DNA from: Porogramme epimiltina
Taxonomy: Eukaryota; Basidiomycota; Agaricomycetes; Polyporales; Polyporaceae
Length of the DNA: 64,000 nucleotides
Direction: 5' to 3'
NCBI GenBank assembly: GCA_900155495.1
Contig: FTLJ01000131.1
Coordinates: 1-64,000 of the forward strand
In this document: one piece after another, positions 22,477 through 33,483 of the stretch
How positions within the stretch are numbered: the first letter of the stretch is position 1
How the letters are laid out: the number at the start of each line of letters is the position of its first letter
Notes under the pieces: generated by a model
What the model was told of the DNA's origin: nothing
The model's database searches: none
What the model saw: only the letters and a program-made list of their open reading frames with translations
Translations under genes and position numbers: made by a program

Positions 22477-23444
22477 TCAACTTCCCGCCGTCGCAGCGAA
22501 AGTAAGGGTCTCCAGCCGCCCTCGACCCTTGCACTCTTTCTGGAGCAACTCGTTGATGATCCGGAACTGACCTGGGTCAATGAGTAGTGTCTACAAGAAG
22601 ACAGCATGAGCTCAACAACAAAGGTACTCAGGGTATGACTCACCGCCTCCCATTCCTCTCCGCCTTCGTCGTCCTTCTCCACCGTCTCTGCACTTTCAAG
22701 CACCCTCCCCTTCACCTTCTCCGCATCCCCCTTCGGCACAGACACCTTAATCCGCATACGCGCCCGCTGAATTGGGAGCTTCGAGTCTGTCTGGAGTAGT
22801 TTGATGCATTCCGAAACTTGAGATTTCGCGTTCTTGCCCGGCTTCACGCTGAATCCGGCCTCGGTCATGGCCTTGTCGATGACACCAACCGGGTATGGGC
22901 GCTGCGTCGCGGGGTCGACGCACTTCTCGGCGACGAGAGTGGCGATCTCGCGTCGGACAGAGGAGAGATCGTGTTCACGCTCTTTCTCGCCGACCTGGAG
23001 CTCGCCCTTCTTCAAGATCTGACACCGGAGGATGTATTGAGAGAAAGGAAGAAACAGAGCCGGTTGAAAAGCTCACCTCCTTGACGATAGTGTTGGTGTC
23101 CGTGGTGCCGAAGGACTTCTGGAGGTCACCGTGCTTGGCTAGCTCGCCTTTGGAGACATTCACGAAGACGTTGGCGATTTGGAGGACGTCATCGATGTCG
23201 GTTTCTACGCCGCTCCTCCACTCCTGTACCTTGTTCTTGTAGCAGGCAATCTACCCGCATGTCAGCGCTACCATGAACGGGAGAGGCGGGAACCCCCGCA
23301 GTACCTCAAAGCGTTTGCCGCCCTTCTTCAGGCGGACGATAGAGACATTTGTAAGCCTAAAGTCGGATAAGTCAAGTTGACTGCGAGGGGAGAGAGGGGG
23401 GGTGTATCACACTTGATCTGGTTCGACGGTTGCTGGATAACCAT
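22477..23444 (-). CDS. SDO1: Ribosome maturation protein SDO1 (SBDS family)
   Basis: SDO1/SBDS works with the GTPase Efl1 to release eIF6/Tif6 from the pre-60S subunit in the cytoplasm. Five exons: 23444-23413, 23356-23305, 23250-23077, 23018-22644, 22590-22477, keeping frame throughout and giving 248 residues, the usual family length (about 250). The N-terminal domain starts [20 protein letters not shown] and contains KGGKRFE, the nucleotide- and RNA-contacting FYSH fold. It continues with [11 protein letters not shown] and DIDDVLQ. The middle domain has [15 protein letters not shown] and TQRPYPV. The C-terminal domain has [12 protein letters not shown], then [20 protein letters not shown]. 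It is divergently oriented to the RVS167-type gene (346-base shared upstream region). Nothing suggests a defect. Confidence 0.95.
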
Positions 23445-23791
23445 GGCTCAGGGTTAACAGAGAGGCGAGAGGATGTGTGCGGGAAGATGAAGATCAAGCT
23501 CGAGCGAGATCTGTGCGGGGAATATACACTCGGCTGGCGGGACTCGGGACCGGCGGAGCCGCCAAGGGCGACTCAGAGCCCATGACACAATCCTCCTGCC
23601 GTATATGGCAACCCTGCAGTGGCTGCGATCTCAGACCGAGGCCGAGTATCTCAGCGCCGTGCCCTTTTCACTCCCGTACTGCCCCATCGCCCTCCGCCTC
23701 GCCTTCTTGTGCTGCGCGTGCCACCCAAGCTGACCTTGCTTCCGTAACCCACCACATACTCGCCGTCCGCAAGAGCGCCCCGTAAACCAAG
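23445..23791. promoter_or_regulatory. Shared upstream region of SDO1 and RVS167
   Basis: A stretch of 347 bases separates the divergent starts of SDO1 (23444) and the BAR-SH3 gene (23792). It must hold both promoters. I see no clear TATA box, only pyrimidine-rich runs on the RVS167 side (about 23650-23710). Confidence 0.5.
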
Positions 23792-25504
23792 ATGAAGGGC
23801 ATTGGGAAGGCGTTCTCGCGGTGCGTCGTCCCCCGCCGCTCTTCTTCTTGCGCTGGACCGATGGAGAGCATCCTAGGACGCCGCACATGCTGACGTCCAA
23901 GATTGGCATGTCAAAGAGTGCGCTTCCCCACCCCATCCGTCCTTTGCGTCGTTTGGCGTGTTAACATAATGTTTGATTGCTCCAGAGTCCTCCGACCCCG
24001 AATTTGACGACTATGCTCGCCGTTTCGAGTCCATTGAGAAGGCAACAGAGAAGCTCCTTAAGGACAGCAAAGCATACACGGACTCTGTCACCAATTTGTT
24101 CACAAATGCCGTCGATTTCGGCACACACTTCGCCACTGTCTTCCACCCACTCGGCAGCGAGTACGGCCTGGAGTCCAGGCACCCAGACGCGGAACACACT
24201 ATCGCCAACGTGGACGGCTACTCAGCGGCACTGGAAGATCTCAAGTCATCCGTAGTGCCGGAGTTGGAGTTGATCGAGAGTAGGATCGTCGGGCCTATCA
24301 AGGAGTTCCAAGGAATCTTGAAGGCCATCCGGAAGAGCATCACCAAACGGGAACACAAGGTGCGTCCCCTTCCTCTTTACCATGTGTGCTGCGCAGCTTA
24401 CAACGTGGCAAGCTCGTGGACTTCGATCGCCACAACAATTCTCTCACCAAACTTCGAGACAAGAAAGAGAAAACACTCAATGATGAGAAGAACTTGTTCA
24501 AGGTGCGTTGCGCCTTTGTGCTCCCCATCGAGTTATCTTAACCCTCTGTGACTTCCGCATCCGTGTCACGGACGATCCTAGCTCGAACAAGACTTTGAGA
24601 TCGCGTCCACCGAGTACGACTACATCAACACCGCCATGAAGAATGAGCTTCCCCGATTCCTTGTCCAAGCTACACAATTCATCGATCCCCTCTTCCACTC
24701 TTTCTACTACATGCAGTACGCCTGTTGTCCCTCTATTATTGCGCTCCCCCGTATGATAACACCCGGCCCGCTCGCGTAGACTCAACATCTTCTACCTCCT
24801 CCTCGAGAAGCTGAACGGCTTCGCAGAGGGCAAGTTCGAGGTGTCCATCCCCGCCGCCCAGATCGCGAGCGACTACGAGGCGCGTCGCACGGACGCGCTC
24901 GAGCGTGTCGAGGCCCTCAACATCACTAAGCGCATCCTCTCCACATGTACGCCCACTCCCTCCCGCGCCGAAACCCATAGCGCCCGCTAACTCCCTCCCC
25001 TCATCACAGCACGAATGGTCCAAGCGAACCGCGCAGCAGGCGGTGGAACCCCGGGCGGCCTCGGCGTCGGGCGCACGGCCTCAACGACCTCCTCGCTCGC
25101 AAGCCGCTCGCCCTCCGGCTCCTCCTTCAAGAAGTCCCTCCCCTCGCCCACACCCGCCGCCGCGCCCCCGCCATACTCGCCCGCCGCGCCCGGCTCGGGC
25201 TACGGCGCGGCCGCCGCGGCGAAGAAGGCCCCGCCTCCGCCCCCGCCGCTCAAGCCGAAGCCGAAGCCCGCGGCGCAGTACGTCGTCGCGCTCTACGACT
25301 TTGCCGCGCAGGCGGACGGCGACCTCGACTTCCGCGCGGGGGACCGGATCGAGGTCGTCGAGCGCACGGAGAGCACGGAGGACTGGTGGAAGGGCAGGCT
25401 GAACGGGCGGGAGGGCGTCTTCCCTGGTGAGTCGCATCTCAGGTCAACACCAGCGCAATGGGCTCATGAGGTTGTGCGCAGGGAACTACGTTCAGGACAC
25501 TTGA
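23792..25504 (+). CDS. RVS167: RVS167-type BAR and SH3 domain protein (amphiphysin-like)
   Basis: Amphiphysin-like proteins bind and curve membrane at endocytic sites and recruit actin regulators through the SH3 domain. Eight exons keep frame: 23792-23820, 23877-23917, 23986-24359, 24413-24502, 24582-24715, 24780-24946, 25010-25426, 25482-25504, giving 424 residues. The BAR domain fills about residues 15-250, with [52 protein letters not shown] and FYYMQLNIFYLL. A low-complexity linker of Ala, Pro, Ser and Gly follows, with polyproline runs (about 265-365). The SH3 domain fills the last 60 residues ([35 protein letters not shown]). The first exon is only 29 bases. It converges with ALG1, with 307 bases between stop codons. 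The linker is richer in G and C than the BAR part. Confidence 0.93.
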
Positions 25505-25811
25505 AGATGGAGCATCACACGCCAGGGAATGGGCGGGGCACAGTTCGGGATGCGTCAACAGAGAGTGGCTGCTTGCATATCACTATCGATTGGCGTGAGC
25601 AGGGACGGAAGACGGTCAAGCACCACTATCATAGGGTTGTTTCATTATCGGAATACATCGCACGGGCGAACGCTTTCCCTTCGCTTCTGATTGTACGAGT
25701 TCCAACTCTTTGGACCGGACGCTCTACGTCCGAGACTGGACACTGGGGTCTGCATTGTACACTGTCCTACATACGTAACATATGCACGAGTGATTTTCGA
25801 ATTCATACAAG
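25505..25811. other. Convergent 3' flanks of RVS167 and ALG1
   Basis: The two 3' untranslated regions meet here. An open frame continues past the real RVS167 stop only if the last intron is ignored. No further feature is seen. Confidence 0.5.
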
Positions 25812-27967
25812 CTACAACGCAGCCTCGCTGGCGACGTCGTGCAGCAACAGAGGGCGCATTGTGTGGTTCCAGTTCTCCGCCCACGTTCCCCACTCCCATC
25901 CGTCCGCGCCATGCGCCGTGCCTGCGGATGTGCGCTGGTCGAACGATGCACGGAGCGCGCTAAGCGCGGGCGGGGAGGGGAAACCGCGAAGCAGACTCTA
26001 CCGTGACCGCGACCGCGTGAGCGCAAGTTGGAGCAGCCAAGAGGAGTGAATAGCTTACCTCGAGCTGCGCTGCGAGTTGCTCTGCGTTGTGGAACACCAG
26101 GCCATTCACGCCATCCTTGACGAGCTCGTCCAAGCTAGCGCATGGTGACCGTCAGTGTCAGGATGGGTGGGTGGGGGGTGCAACAGCATAGTCACAAGAC
26201 TCACCATGCGAAGCCGAGTGCACACACAGGCAGGCCGCAGCCGAACATGTCAACGACCTTCATCGGCAGGTCGAGCCCGGACGAGCTCGAATGGAGTGAG
26301 ACGCCAAGATCGGCAGAGCCTATGTCCGCGTCGATGAACAAGGTGCGTGCCGAGGAGGCGGAAAAGCACTCACCCAGAAGCAACGGATAGTCATCCGCTT
26401 CGAGCCACGCACTAACACACCGCACGAACCGCCACGGCCCCTCCTCGCCCTCCACCCCACCCCCGTGGCCCGCCTGCAGCGCCTCAACCTGGCGGATGTA
26501 CTCGTCGCGCAGCGGGCCCTTGCCCGTCACGATCGCCAACACCTTCGGCAGCGCCGCCTTCCCATCCTCGCCCTCGCACGCCCGTGCGCGTCGTTCATAT
26601 GCCCTCAGCGCCTCCAATAGCAACCCAAAGTCCTCGTCGGGCGTCCACGACGTGCTTGAGACGAGGAGCGCGGGGCGGTCAGGGCGGGGTGTGGGGACGT
26701 GCACTTCGTGGTCCGTGAACGGCCCTGCGAGGTCGAGCTCAGCGGGGTCTGGTGGTGCGGCCGGCGTGTGCGTAAAAGGCGTTGAGCGCGGGGGGTCGCT
26801 TGGAGGAAGGAAGCCCGCGAGAGAGGGGACGGAGAGGGTAGGGATGAGGCGTTGGAATAAGTCGTGAACTTCAACAGGGGAGGCACGTCGGAAGCGCGAG
26901 GGCGGACGGTCGTGCAAGACAACTTTGTGGCCTCTGAGAAAGGTAAAGGTTAGATATATGCCACAGAGGGTGATAAGTGCAAGATGAAACCGAGAGTGGG
27001 GGCGGTAGGAAAGGAAGGAAGGGGAGAGGAAAGAGACAAAATGATGAGGTGAAGGAGGGCTGAAGGGGCTACGTACTGAAGATGCCAATCTCGAACGAGG
27101 CGGTCGCGCATGGCGTCGGTCACGAAAAGGTGGGCGTATGCTGAGCGACCGAAGTACGACTCGAACCTGGAAGTCCCGTAAATACACTAGTGATGCCTCC
27201 TGGGAAGCTCACACTGACCATCTCGCCACTCTCACAAATACGTGGTCGTTGCCAAGCTTTAGAGCAAGGATGCTGTAGCCCAAGTTGTGCCAGTCGATTA
27301 TAACCTTGCATCCCTGGATTCTTGAAAAGAGCCATACGACAGCGAGTGTTGGTATGCTAGGAGGGTTCTAGCTTTCGGAGCAGCGGGAGTCGTATTCAGT
27401 CGGACGGCATATACTCCACACCGTACAACGTACCTGCACAAGTATAAACTCGGGCGGATGCTCGATAGAAACCGCGAGCGTATAGAATATCTCCACAATT
27501 TGGCGCAGGACTTTCAGAGGGCCTCCCAGTATAAAAGGTAGTTTGCGCAGAATCGCGGGAGGCTCGGTAAGATGGAGAATGCGGACCCGAGGGAGGGAGC
27601 GTAGAGATGGTATAGGCGTCGAGCCTGCTCAAACAAAAGTTACTATACGGCTCACTCTGCCCGATGAATGCGCAGCTATCGAGCTTAAAAACGTGCTCAT
27701 ACCTCCGTAGCCAACAATGTATGTCTGAAACTTGTTTGTGGCGAAGCTTTCAGCATGGTACATCATGCGAGGGCTACGACCGATATCTCCGAGGACGAGG
27801 ATGGCGACGGACCGCAGTGTCGGATGTGGCCGAGGGCGGGAGTAGACAGTCCATAGCAGATACGAGAACGCAGACAGCAATAGGAGCCAGACAAGAGTGT
27901 TAGGAGATGATAAAGAGGTGGCCCATGTTTGCGACATCGCGCTCGTCGTGGTGGACAACCCGTCCAA
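25812..27967 (-). CDS. ALG1: ALG1, chitobiosyldiphosphodolichol beta-mannosyltransferase
   Basis: ALG1 adds the first mannose to GlcNAc2-PP-dolichol on the cytosolic face of the endoplasmic reticulum during N-glycan precursor synthesis. Eight exons keep frame: 27967-27703, 27624-27434, 27367-27219, 27166-27077, 26933-26374, 26319-26205, 26134-26059, 25997-25812, giving 543 residues. An N-terminal membrane anchor ([15 protein letters not shown]) precedes [19 protein letters not shown]. Next come [65 protein letters not shown] and the sugar-nucleotide region [25 protein letters not shown], then [14 protein letters not shown] and a C-terminal [13 protein letters not shown]. The protein is somewhat long because of a Pro-rich insert before [10 protein letters not shown]. 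An alternative start is Met at 27937. It shares a 175-base upstream region with NFU1. Confidence 0.95.
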
Positions 27968-28142
27968 GCTGGAGCCGTCGTGGACCAGTGGACGGCGAGC
28001 GCGAGGCGTGCGAGTATGGGCGCGTCATGATTGGCTATGGGCGCCTTCCCGACATTTTCGGTGATGTCACGAGCGCCAGCCTGACTCTGAGTAAGGCCCG
28101 CGTCCCCGCCTTCCTCCGCACCGCTCTCGTCCACCGACTGCC
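27968..28142. promoter_or_regulatory. Short bidirectional promoter of ALG1 and NFU1
   Basis: Only 175 bases separate the two start codons. The plus strand has ATTGG at 28030-28034 (a CCAAT box on the minus strand). No TATA box is obvious. Both genes must be driven from this compact region. Confidence 0.5.
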
Positions 28143-29133
28143 ATGTTCGCCTCGTCATCATCACTCAGAGCATTAGCTCGCACTTCCAAAGCTGCTTCAT
28201 CAACCAGGCTATGTTTTGCTCCATCTAGAAGCGCCTCCGCAGCAACAAGACACTTCTCATCCTCCCGCCAGCGCTCCGCAGGCATCCACCATGGCTCGAC
28301 TTTCGCAACTGCCTCACCGACGCGGACAACGGGTAGGGGGTTGGGTCGTCGGAGGTTAGAACAAGGTGTGCCTCATATCACAACACCCCGCAGAAGCGAC
28401 TCCTAAATCTTTATAGTCCGAACAATGTTCATCCAGACAGAGACTACCCCGAACGAGGACTCTCTCAAATTCATCCCTGGTGTAGACGTCATGGAAGAGG
28501 GGACTGCGGAGTTCGTGGACACCCGGTCAGCACTCAAGTCCCCACTCGCCATCCGTCTCATGGGCATCGAGGGTGTCACGGGCGTATTTTACGGCCCTGA
28601 CTTTGTTACTGTCTCGAAGGACTCCGGGACGGCGTGGTCCGTCATCAAGCCCGAGGTGTACGCGATGCTCATGGAGCACTTCTCTTCCGGTCAGCCACTT
28701 TTCCGCTCAGAAGAGGACCGAGAGTCCGCGGGGCCTCAGGACACGCGCATCCTCGACACGGATTCCGAGACTGTCGCCATGATCAAAGAACTGCTGGAGA
28801 CGCGCGTGAGGCCAGCAATTATGGAAGATGGTGGGGACATCGAGTATCGAGGGTTTACGGACGAGGGCGTGGTTCAGGTGAAGTTGAAGGGAAGCTGTCG
28901 AGGATGCTCGTCCAGCACTGTTACGCTGAAAAGCGGCATCGAGCGGATGCTAATGCACTACATTCCCGAGGTGAAGGGAGTCGAGCAGGTGAGTGCTTCT
29001 GTCTTCGCACCCACGGAGTCAACCACTTACGCTGTCGCAGATACTGGATGAGGAAGAGACCATTGCGCTAAATGAGTTCGACAAGCTTGAGAGACGGTTA
29101 GAGAAGGAGCACAGTAAAAAGGACTCGAGGTAA
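28143..29133 (+). CDS. NFU1: NFU1, mitochondrial iron-sulfur cluster carrier
   Basis: NFU1 delivers 4Fe-4S clusters to mitochondrial targets such as lipoate synthase and respiratory enzymes. Three exons keep frame: 28143-28332, 28417-28988, 29041-29133, giving 284 residues. The first 60 residues are rich in Ser, Arg and Ala with almost no acids, a typical mitochondrial targeting sequence. The Nfu N-terminal domain starts RTMFIQTETTPNEDSLKF (about 65-155). The NifU-like C-terminal domain contains RPAIMEDGGDIEYRGF and the cluster-binding CRGC (Cys224 and Cys227). The C-terminus, encoded by the last exon, is a charged helix ending EKEHSKKDSR. The stop TAA overlaps a possible donor site (GAG/GTAACC), so a further small exon cannot be excluded. 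HEM3 follows 365 bases downstream on the same strand. Confidence 0.93.
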
Positions 29134-29498
29134 CCCCGTCTGGCCCCTTCCCCTCCGTTCCGCGCTAATGCAACCCGCTCTCCGGCAACCAGTATGGCGC
29201 AGTACATGTCTGTGTAGATATACCTGTACATCCTGTCTAATGTCTTCGCACTGCGGGAATTCCATCCCGACCGTCTTCTCACACCCGTTCCGATGTGTGA
29301 ATCCACCGACGTGGACGTGTGTCGCGCGAGCGTCCGAATGCGAGTCTGAGCTGAGAGCCTCTGCAGGCCCGGTCCTTGCCGGCCTGTCCACTTAAAACCT
29401 TGATGTCTTTCTCGTCCCATTCCTTCATCTGTGCCCCTGCCCTCTTCTCCCTATCCAAACCCCCCAAACCTCCCGCCCATCCACTACACTTGCCCTAG
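29134..29498. promoter_or_regulatory. NFU1 3' flank and HEM3 leader
   Basis: The last 100 bases before the HEM3 start are a strong C/T-rich tract (about 29400-29490), the usual leader of highly expressed basidiomycete genes. No TATA box is clear. Confidence 0.45.
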
Positions 29499-30739
29499 AT
29501 GTCCGTCGATCCGCGCACCGTCACTCTCGCCTCGCGCGCGTCGCAGCTCGCCCAGATCCAGACCAACATGGTGCGCGACGAGCTCAGCGCCCTGTACCCC
29601 GAACACACCTTCGCGACGTCGTTCATGACGACGGGCGGGGACCACAACCAGTCGCAAGCCATCTACCTCATTGGCGGGAAGGAGATGTGGACGAAGGAGC
29701 TCGAGGTCGCGCTCCGGGAGGGCGCGGTGGACATGCTCGTCCACTGCCTCAAAGACATGCCCACCGCGGTCCCTACAGGATGCGAGATCGCGGGCGTGCT
29801 GAAGCGTGAAGACCCACTCGACTGCCTCATTGTGAAGGAGGGGCTGAGCTACAAGAGCCTGGAGGAGCTACCGGAGGGGAGCGTGGTGGGGACGAGCAGC
29901 GTGCGCCGGGTCGCGCAGCTCAAGCGATGGTTCCCCAAGCTCGCATTCAAGGACATCGTGAGTGCTTTCCCTCCAAGACATGCATACAGTCCCTTAAAGT
30001 CACCGCGGCTCCTCTCCCACCCCTGCGCATACGTGCCCTATGTAGCGCGGAAACCTGTACGTCTCACTCTTTCCCCCGCGCGTGCTGCATTCTGACTCTC
30101 ATTTTTCCCTTCTGTTCCCTCGTCTCGCTCCCCTCCCGTCTCCTCCTTCCTGTCACCCCCCTTTCCCTGTTCTCATTCAGCAACACGCGCATGGCGAAGC
30201 TCGACGCGCCCGACTCCCCCTTCGCCGCGATCGTCCTCGCCAAAGCAGGCATGGTGCGCCTCGGCTGGGGCCCGCGCATCACCTGCGACCTCCCGCCCTC
30301 CGTCGTGCTCCCCGCGGTCGGGCAGGGCGCGCTCGCGATCGAGATCCGCGAGGGCGATGCCGCCGCGCGCGCGCTCTGCGCCGCGATCTCGCACTGGCCG
30401 ACCGCGTGGGCGTGCGCGGCGGAGCGCGCGTGCCTGCGCGTGCTCGAGGGCGGCTGCAGCGTCCCCGTCGGCGTGAGCTCGCGCCTCGTCGAGGACGCGG
30501 CCGCGCGCGGGGGCCGGCTGAGCGTCACGGGGTGCGTGACGAGCTTGGACGGGGGGAGGCATGTGGAGCATACGGTGGAGGAGGAGGTGCGGTCGGAGGA
30601 GGACGCGGCGGCGCTCGGTGCGCGGCTCGCGCGGGTGCTCATCGAGTCGGGGGCGAAGGACATCCTACTGGAGATCAGCGCCGACAGGGAAAAGCGCATC
30701 GCTGAGGCGAAGGCGACCAACGCGACGGTTGACGCGTAG
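29499..30739 (+). CDS. HEM3: HEM3, hydroxymethylbilane synthase (porphobilinogen deaminase)
   Basis: This enzyme joins four porphobilinogen units into hydroxymethylbilane in cytosolic heme synthesis. Three exons: 29499-29957, an 11-base exon 30046-30056, and 30181-30739. Frame is kept and the product has 342 residues. The 11-base exon supplies RGNL, which the family requires between FKDI and NTR. Key residues are visible: catalytic Asp86 in HCLKDMPT, GTSSVRR (131-137), PAVGQGALAIE, and Cys249 in LEGGCSVPVG, which carries the dipyrromethane cofactor. The usual HSLKD is HCLKD here, a substitution next to the catalytic site. The second half is much richer in G and C than the first. A start at 29499 is supported by alignment of TVTLASRASQLAQIQ to the family N-terminus. 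Confidence 0.95.
30046..30056 (+). other. HEM3: 11-base micro-exon of HEM3
   Basis: CGCGGAAACCT is flanked by TAG and GTACGT. It is the only sequence in the gap that restores the invariant RGNLNTR motif and the reading frame, and gene-finding that ignores it would truncate the protein at residue 153. Confidence 0.88.
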
Positions 30740-30930
30740 GGGCTTTCGTAGGTGCGATTTGGGGGTGTAATGGCGTGCAGTTCTTGGAAGGTGTAGACTA
30801 CATGTATGTACAGTGCTTCGGTCGCAAGTAGGAAAGGGAAAAGTGTCACACAGCAGAAATTTGACTGTGAGATGATCATCCAGCGATCTACGCCCGAGTC
30901 GCCTCCAGGTTTCCGCACAACCTTGCAACT

Positions 30931-32602
30931 CTACTCAGCAGCATCCTGGTCTACCGCAGCAGTATCATCGCCACTGCTTCGAAAGTCGATTGAGCCTCCA
31001 ATCGAGCCAATTGCGCGAGCGAAGAGGATCGACTCTCCGGACGCACGCGGCGTCGAGAAGACAGCTGGAGAACCCTCAGGGTCGAGTTCCACGGAGTCTT
31101 GGTTGGCTTCTTGTAGATCCAGGAGGAAGTGGGAAACCAAGACAGCCGTGAGCCTGGAGCAACAAAGTAAGTGCTCTTAGGTGTTTCAAGACGAGGTACG
31201 TTCATATGCTTACGGGTCGGTAAAAGTGGTGACCAAGCTCCATACACCGTTCCCGAAGATCTGGCCAATGATTGCCATGAGATGCTTGACGTGGACAAAG
31301 TATGTTAACCGCACTGACCTTGTCCAAAGTAAACACAAGGTGAAGCCCATTGAGAAGGAGAAGGGTTCTAAAAAGAGTGTTGAGAATCGTTTCCCACAGC
31401 AGAGCTAGGTATCTTAACACCTACCCGGAGTATATTGCCCCTACACAGTCCAAAATTAGTTAGTACATGTAAACGCATCCGAGATGACGATACTGACCAT
31501 CCCACATAAGAATATCAACGAAGTTCAATGATCGCGTGCCAAACTTGAAGGTACGGGATTGGCGATACAACTTGTCCCAGGTAACCCACAGAACAATTGC
31601 GTCAGTAACCATGACGCCTCCGTGTGACACGACAGTAACTGGCAAGGTGGAGTTATTCCATGAGATTTGTCACAGAAAAAGGCTCATGCACCCACGTCTA
31701 TGACGAGCGCATTAGCGTACATTTATCTTGAGCAAGCTCAACTGATATTGACTCACTGGACAGCCATAGTAGGTGTGAACGCGGAGTTATACAACGTTGA
31801 ACACCCTCTAGCCCCAAGGGGGTCCGCTACACCCATGAATCCAACACTATATGGAATCTGAAACATCTCAGAACCAGGATCGCGACACAAAGTATGGTTG
31901 GTCTTACAATATTCACGACGACACGGCCTATACCTAGTATAGCCACGAACAGGCCCAGAAGTTTGCTCCTGCTCAGTGCATAGACTCGAAGAGCAGAGAA
32001 TGCTATAAACGTGCGGGACGTGGGATCAAGATCGGGACTCGGATGTTGAGCAAAAGGCAGTGAAGATACTCACCTGCCGACGGGATGAATGTAAGAATGC
32101 TTACGACGCTTGCCACGCGTATAAGCTCGGTACAGCTAAGCAGGAATATGATCTTTAAGTCCTGATGTAGATGGTTCAGGAGTGAAATATACCTCTAGAG
32201 CATCGTCAGTGCCCACGTTTACCCCAAATATAACAAAATACTTGCCGTAGAGGAAAGGCTCGGGTTCAAAGTGTTGATCAGCAGAACCCCCCACAGCAGA
32301 AATGTGTACTTGTTAGCAAGGAAGAGTATTGTGGCACCAGATACACGCCGCCGCCAGAAAAGATCAACTTCTCGGCTAAAATTCAATATGGCGTCGAAAG
32401 CAAAGAAGGCTTTGCGAACGGCATCGGATTAGCTGGGTGGTGGGTAGATGAATCGAGCACTCACCAAGCATGGCCAAGTTAATAGACACCCTGTATTCGC
32501 AGGTCGGTTCTCACAGATGGCGTGTGAGAATGAAATGTCTACGTACTGTGTGCGATAAACGTCGATCACTTCAACGACCTCGGCGCGGAAAGCGGCATCC
32601 AT
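30931..32602 (-). CDS. DUF6533 membrane protein, second subfamily
   Basis: This copy sits alone between HEM3 and the UBE2W-type gene. The start at 32602 gives MDAAFRAEVVEVIDVYRTQY, unlike the MSSDPA start of the left array. The loop reads FSREVDLFWRRRVSGATILFLANKY (about 32390-32310). Later blocks are a helix near 32000-31930, a GFMGVADP block (about 31840), GVMVTDAIVLWVTWDKLYR with FVDILMWDG (about 31620-31495), and a helix near 31370. The last exon has LTAVLVSHFLLDLQEANQDS and a tail with ESILFARAIGSIGGSID, ending DAAE at 30931. The FAR..IGSI tail is shared with the copies at 52083-53873 and 61307-62895. Function unknown. Exon borders were not all fixed. Confidence 0.7.
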
Positions 32603-32699
32603 GCTGGCCCTGCCAGAATAGAAAGCAAAGAGAACGCAACTGCCAGCTTGGAGGGTGTCTCCTTTATCATCCTTTAGCTTCAACAAGGATGCGGACTTC

Positions 32700-33483
32700 T
32701 ATGCCCCCTGCGATCATCGAGACGGTGATAAAAGTTCCGTGATGACGCATCGCATCGCACAGTCGACCTTGCCATCCAAACTTCGCGCTGGCAACCGTAT
32801 CATAGGCTATCGTACACGGCCTGTCACTACAGGTCTGCGGTGGTGCAGGACGCGTGTATTACCGCAGCTGCAATTGCAGACACAGACACAATCAAAAAGC
32901 CACCTGTCAAGCGCGGATCGTCAGTACTGACTTTGCGTTGTGACGGCGTATAGGTCTTCGTTCTACGAACAAAAAAGATATGACGTACGTCCACAACATG
33001 CAGTCGCCATAGATGTGTAAGCTGTAAACCTTCTCTGGAGATCATGAAGGTTCTATCATGCGACGCCGGCGCAGCTCGATAGCTTAGCTGATGTCAAGCT
33101 ATACTCATGTAGCAACCTCGAGGAGCAGGGTTGACGAGGGGGGAGGGGGGACGCAAGCGTATGAGCCTGAAGGGAGCAGCTGGCATAATCGTGGCGGTGA
33201 ATTGGGCGACCCTAGAAATCATTTCTAGTGGAGGCATAATAGTAAGTATCGGTTAAAAATAGTAACGCTGGACAGGCTTTTCCGGTCCGGCCGGGTTCTT
33301 GGTCAAGGAGGTGAGGAGACAAGCGCGCTCACCGAAACGCCGATCCCAGAGCCTCAGGCTGCAGCACACTGCAGCTCTCCTTGTCCTATTCTCCATCTGT
33401 CTTCCTTCTGTGCCCCCGCGCACTCCTGGTGCTTCTGCCTATCTGACTACTTGGACGCTTCCACTTGGAAGGTTACTGCCTCC
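32700..33483. other. Spacer upstream of the UBE2W-type gene
   Basis: No gene is recognised. A G-rich run lies at about 33130-33152. Bases 33212-33228 are the perfect palindrome CTAGAAATCATTTCTAG. A pyrimidine-rich leader occupies about 33370-33450, just before the ATG at 33484. Confidence 0.4.
33212..33228. promoter_or_regulatory. Palindrome upstream of the UBE2W-type gene
   Basis: CTAGAAAT and ATTTCTAG are exact reverse complements around a single central C. The site lies about 255 bases upstream of the start codon at 33484 and could be a regulatory protein site; inverted GAA/TTC half-sites recall heat-shock elements, but the spacing is not the standard one. Confidence 0.35.

Noticed and set aside
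25015..26049. 344-codon open frame running past the RVS167 SH3 domain
   Set aside because: The SH3 domain needs the splice 25426/25482 to make FPGNYV and ends at 25504. The longer frame reads through the intron and then antisense to ALG1.
30064..30918. 284-codon minus-strand open frame opposite HEM3
   Set aside because: It is a GC-driven shadow of the third HEM3 exon; it has no domain, while the plus strand has the conserved cofactor cysteine and motifs.
32899..33480. Additional gene between the DUF6533 copy and the UBE2W-type gene
   Set aside because: Only short frames with no domain; the sequence looks like promoter and leader.
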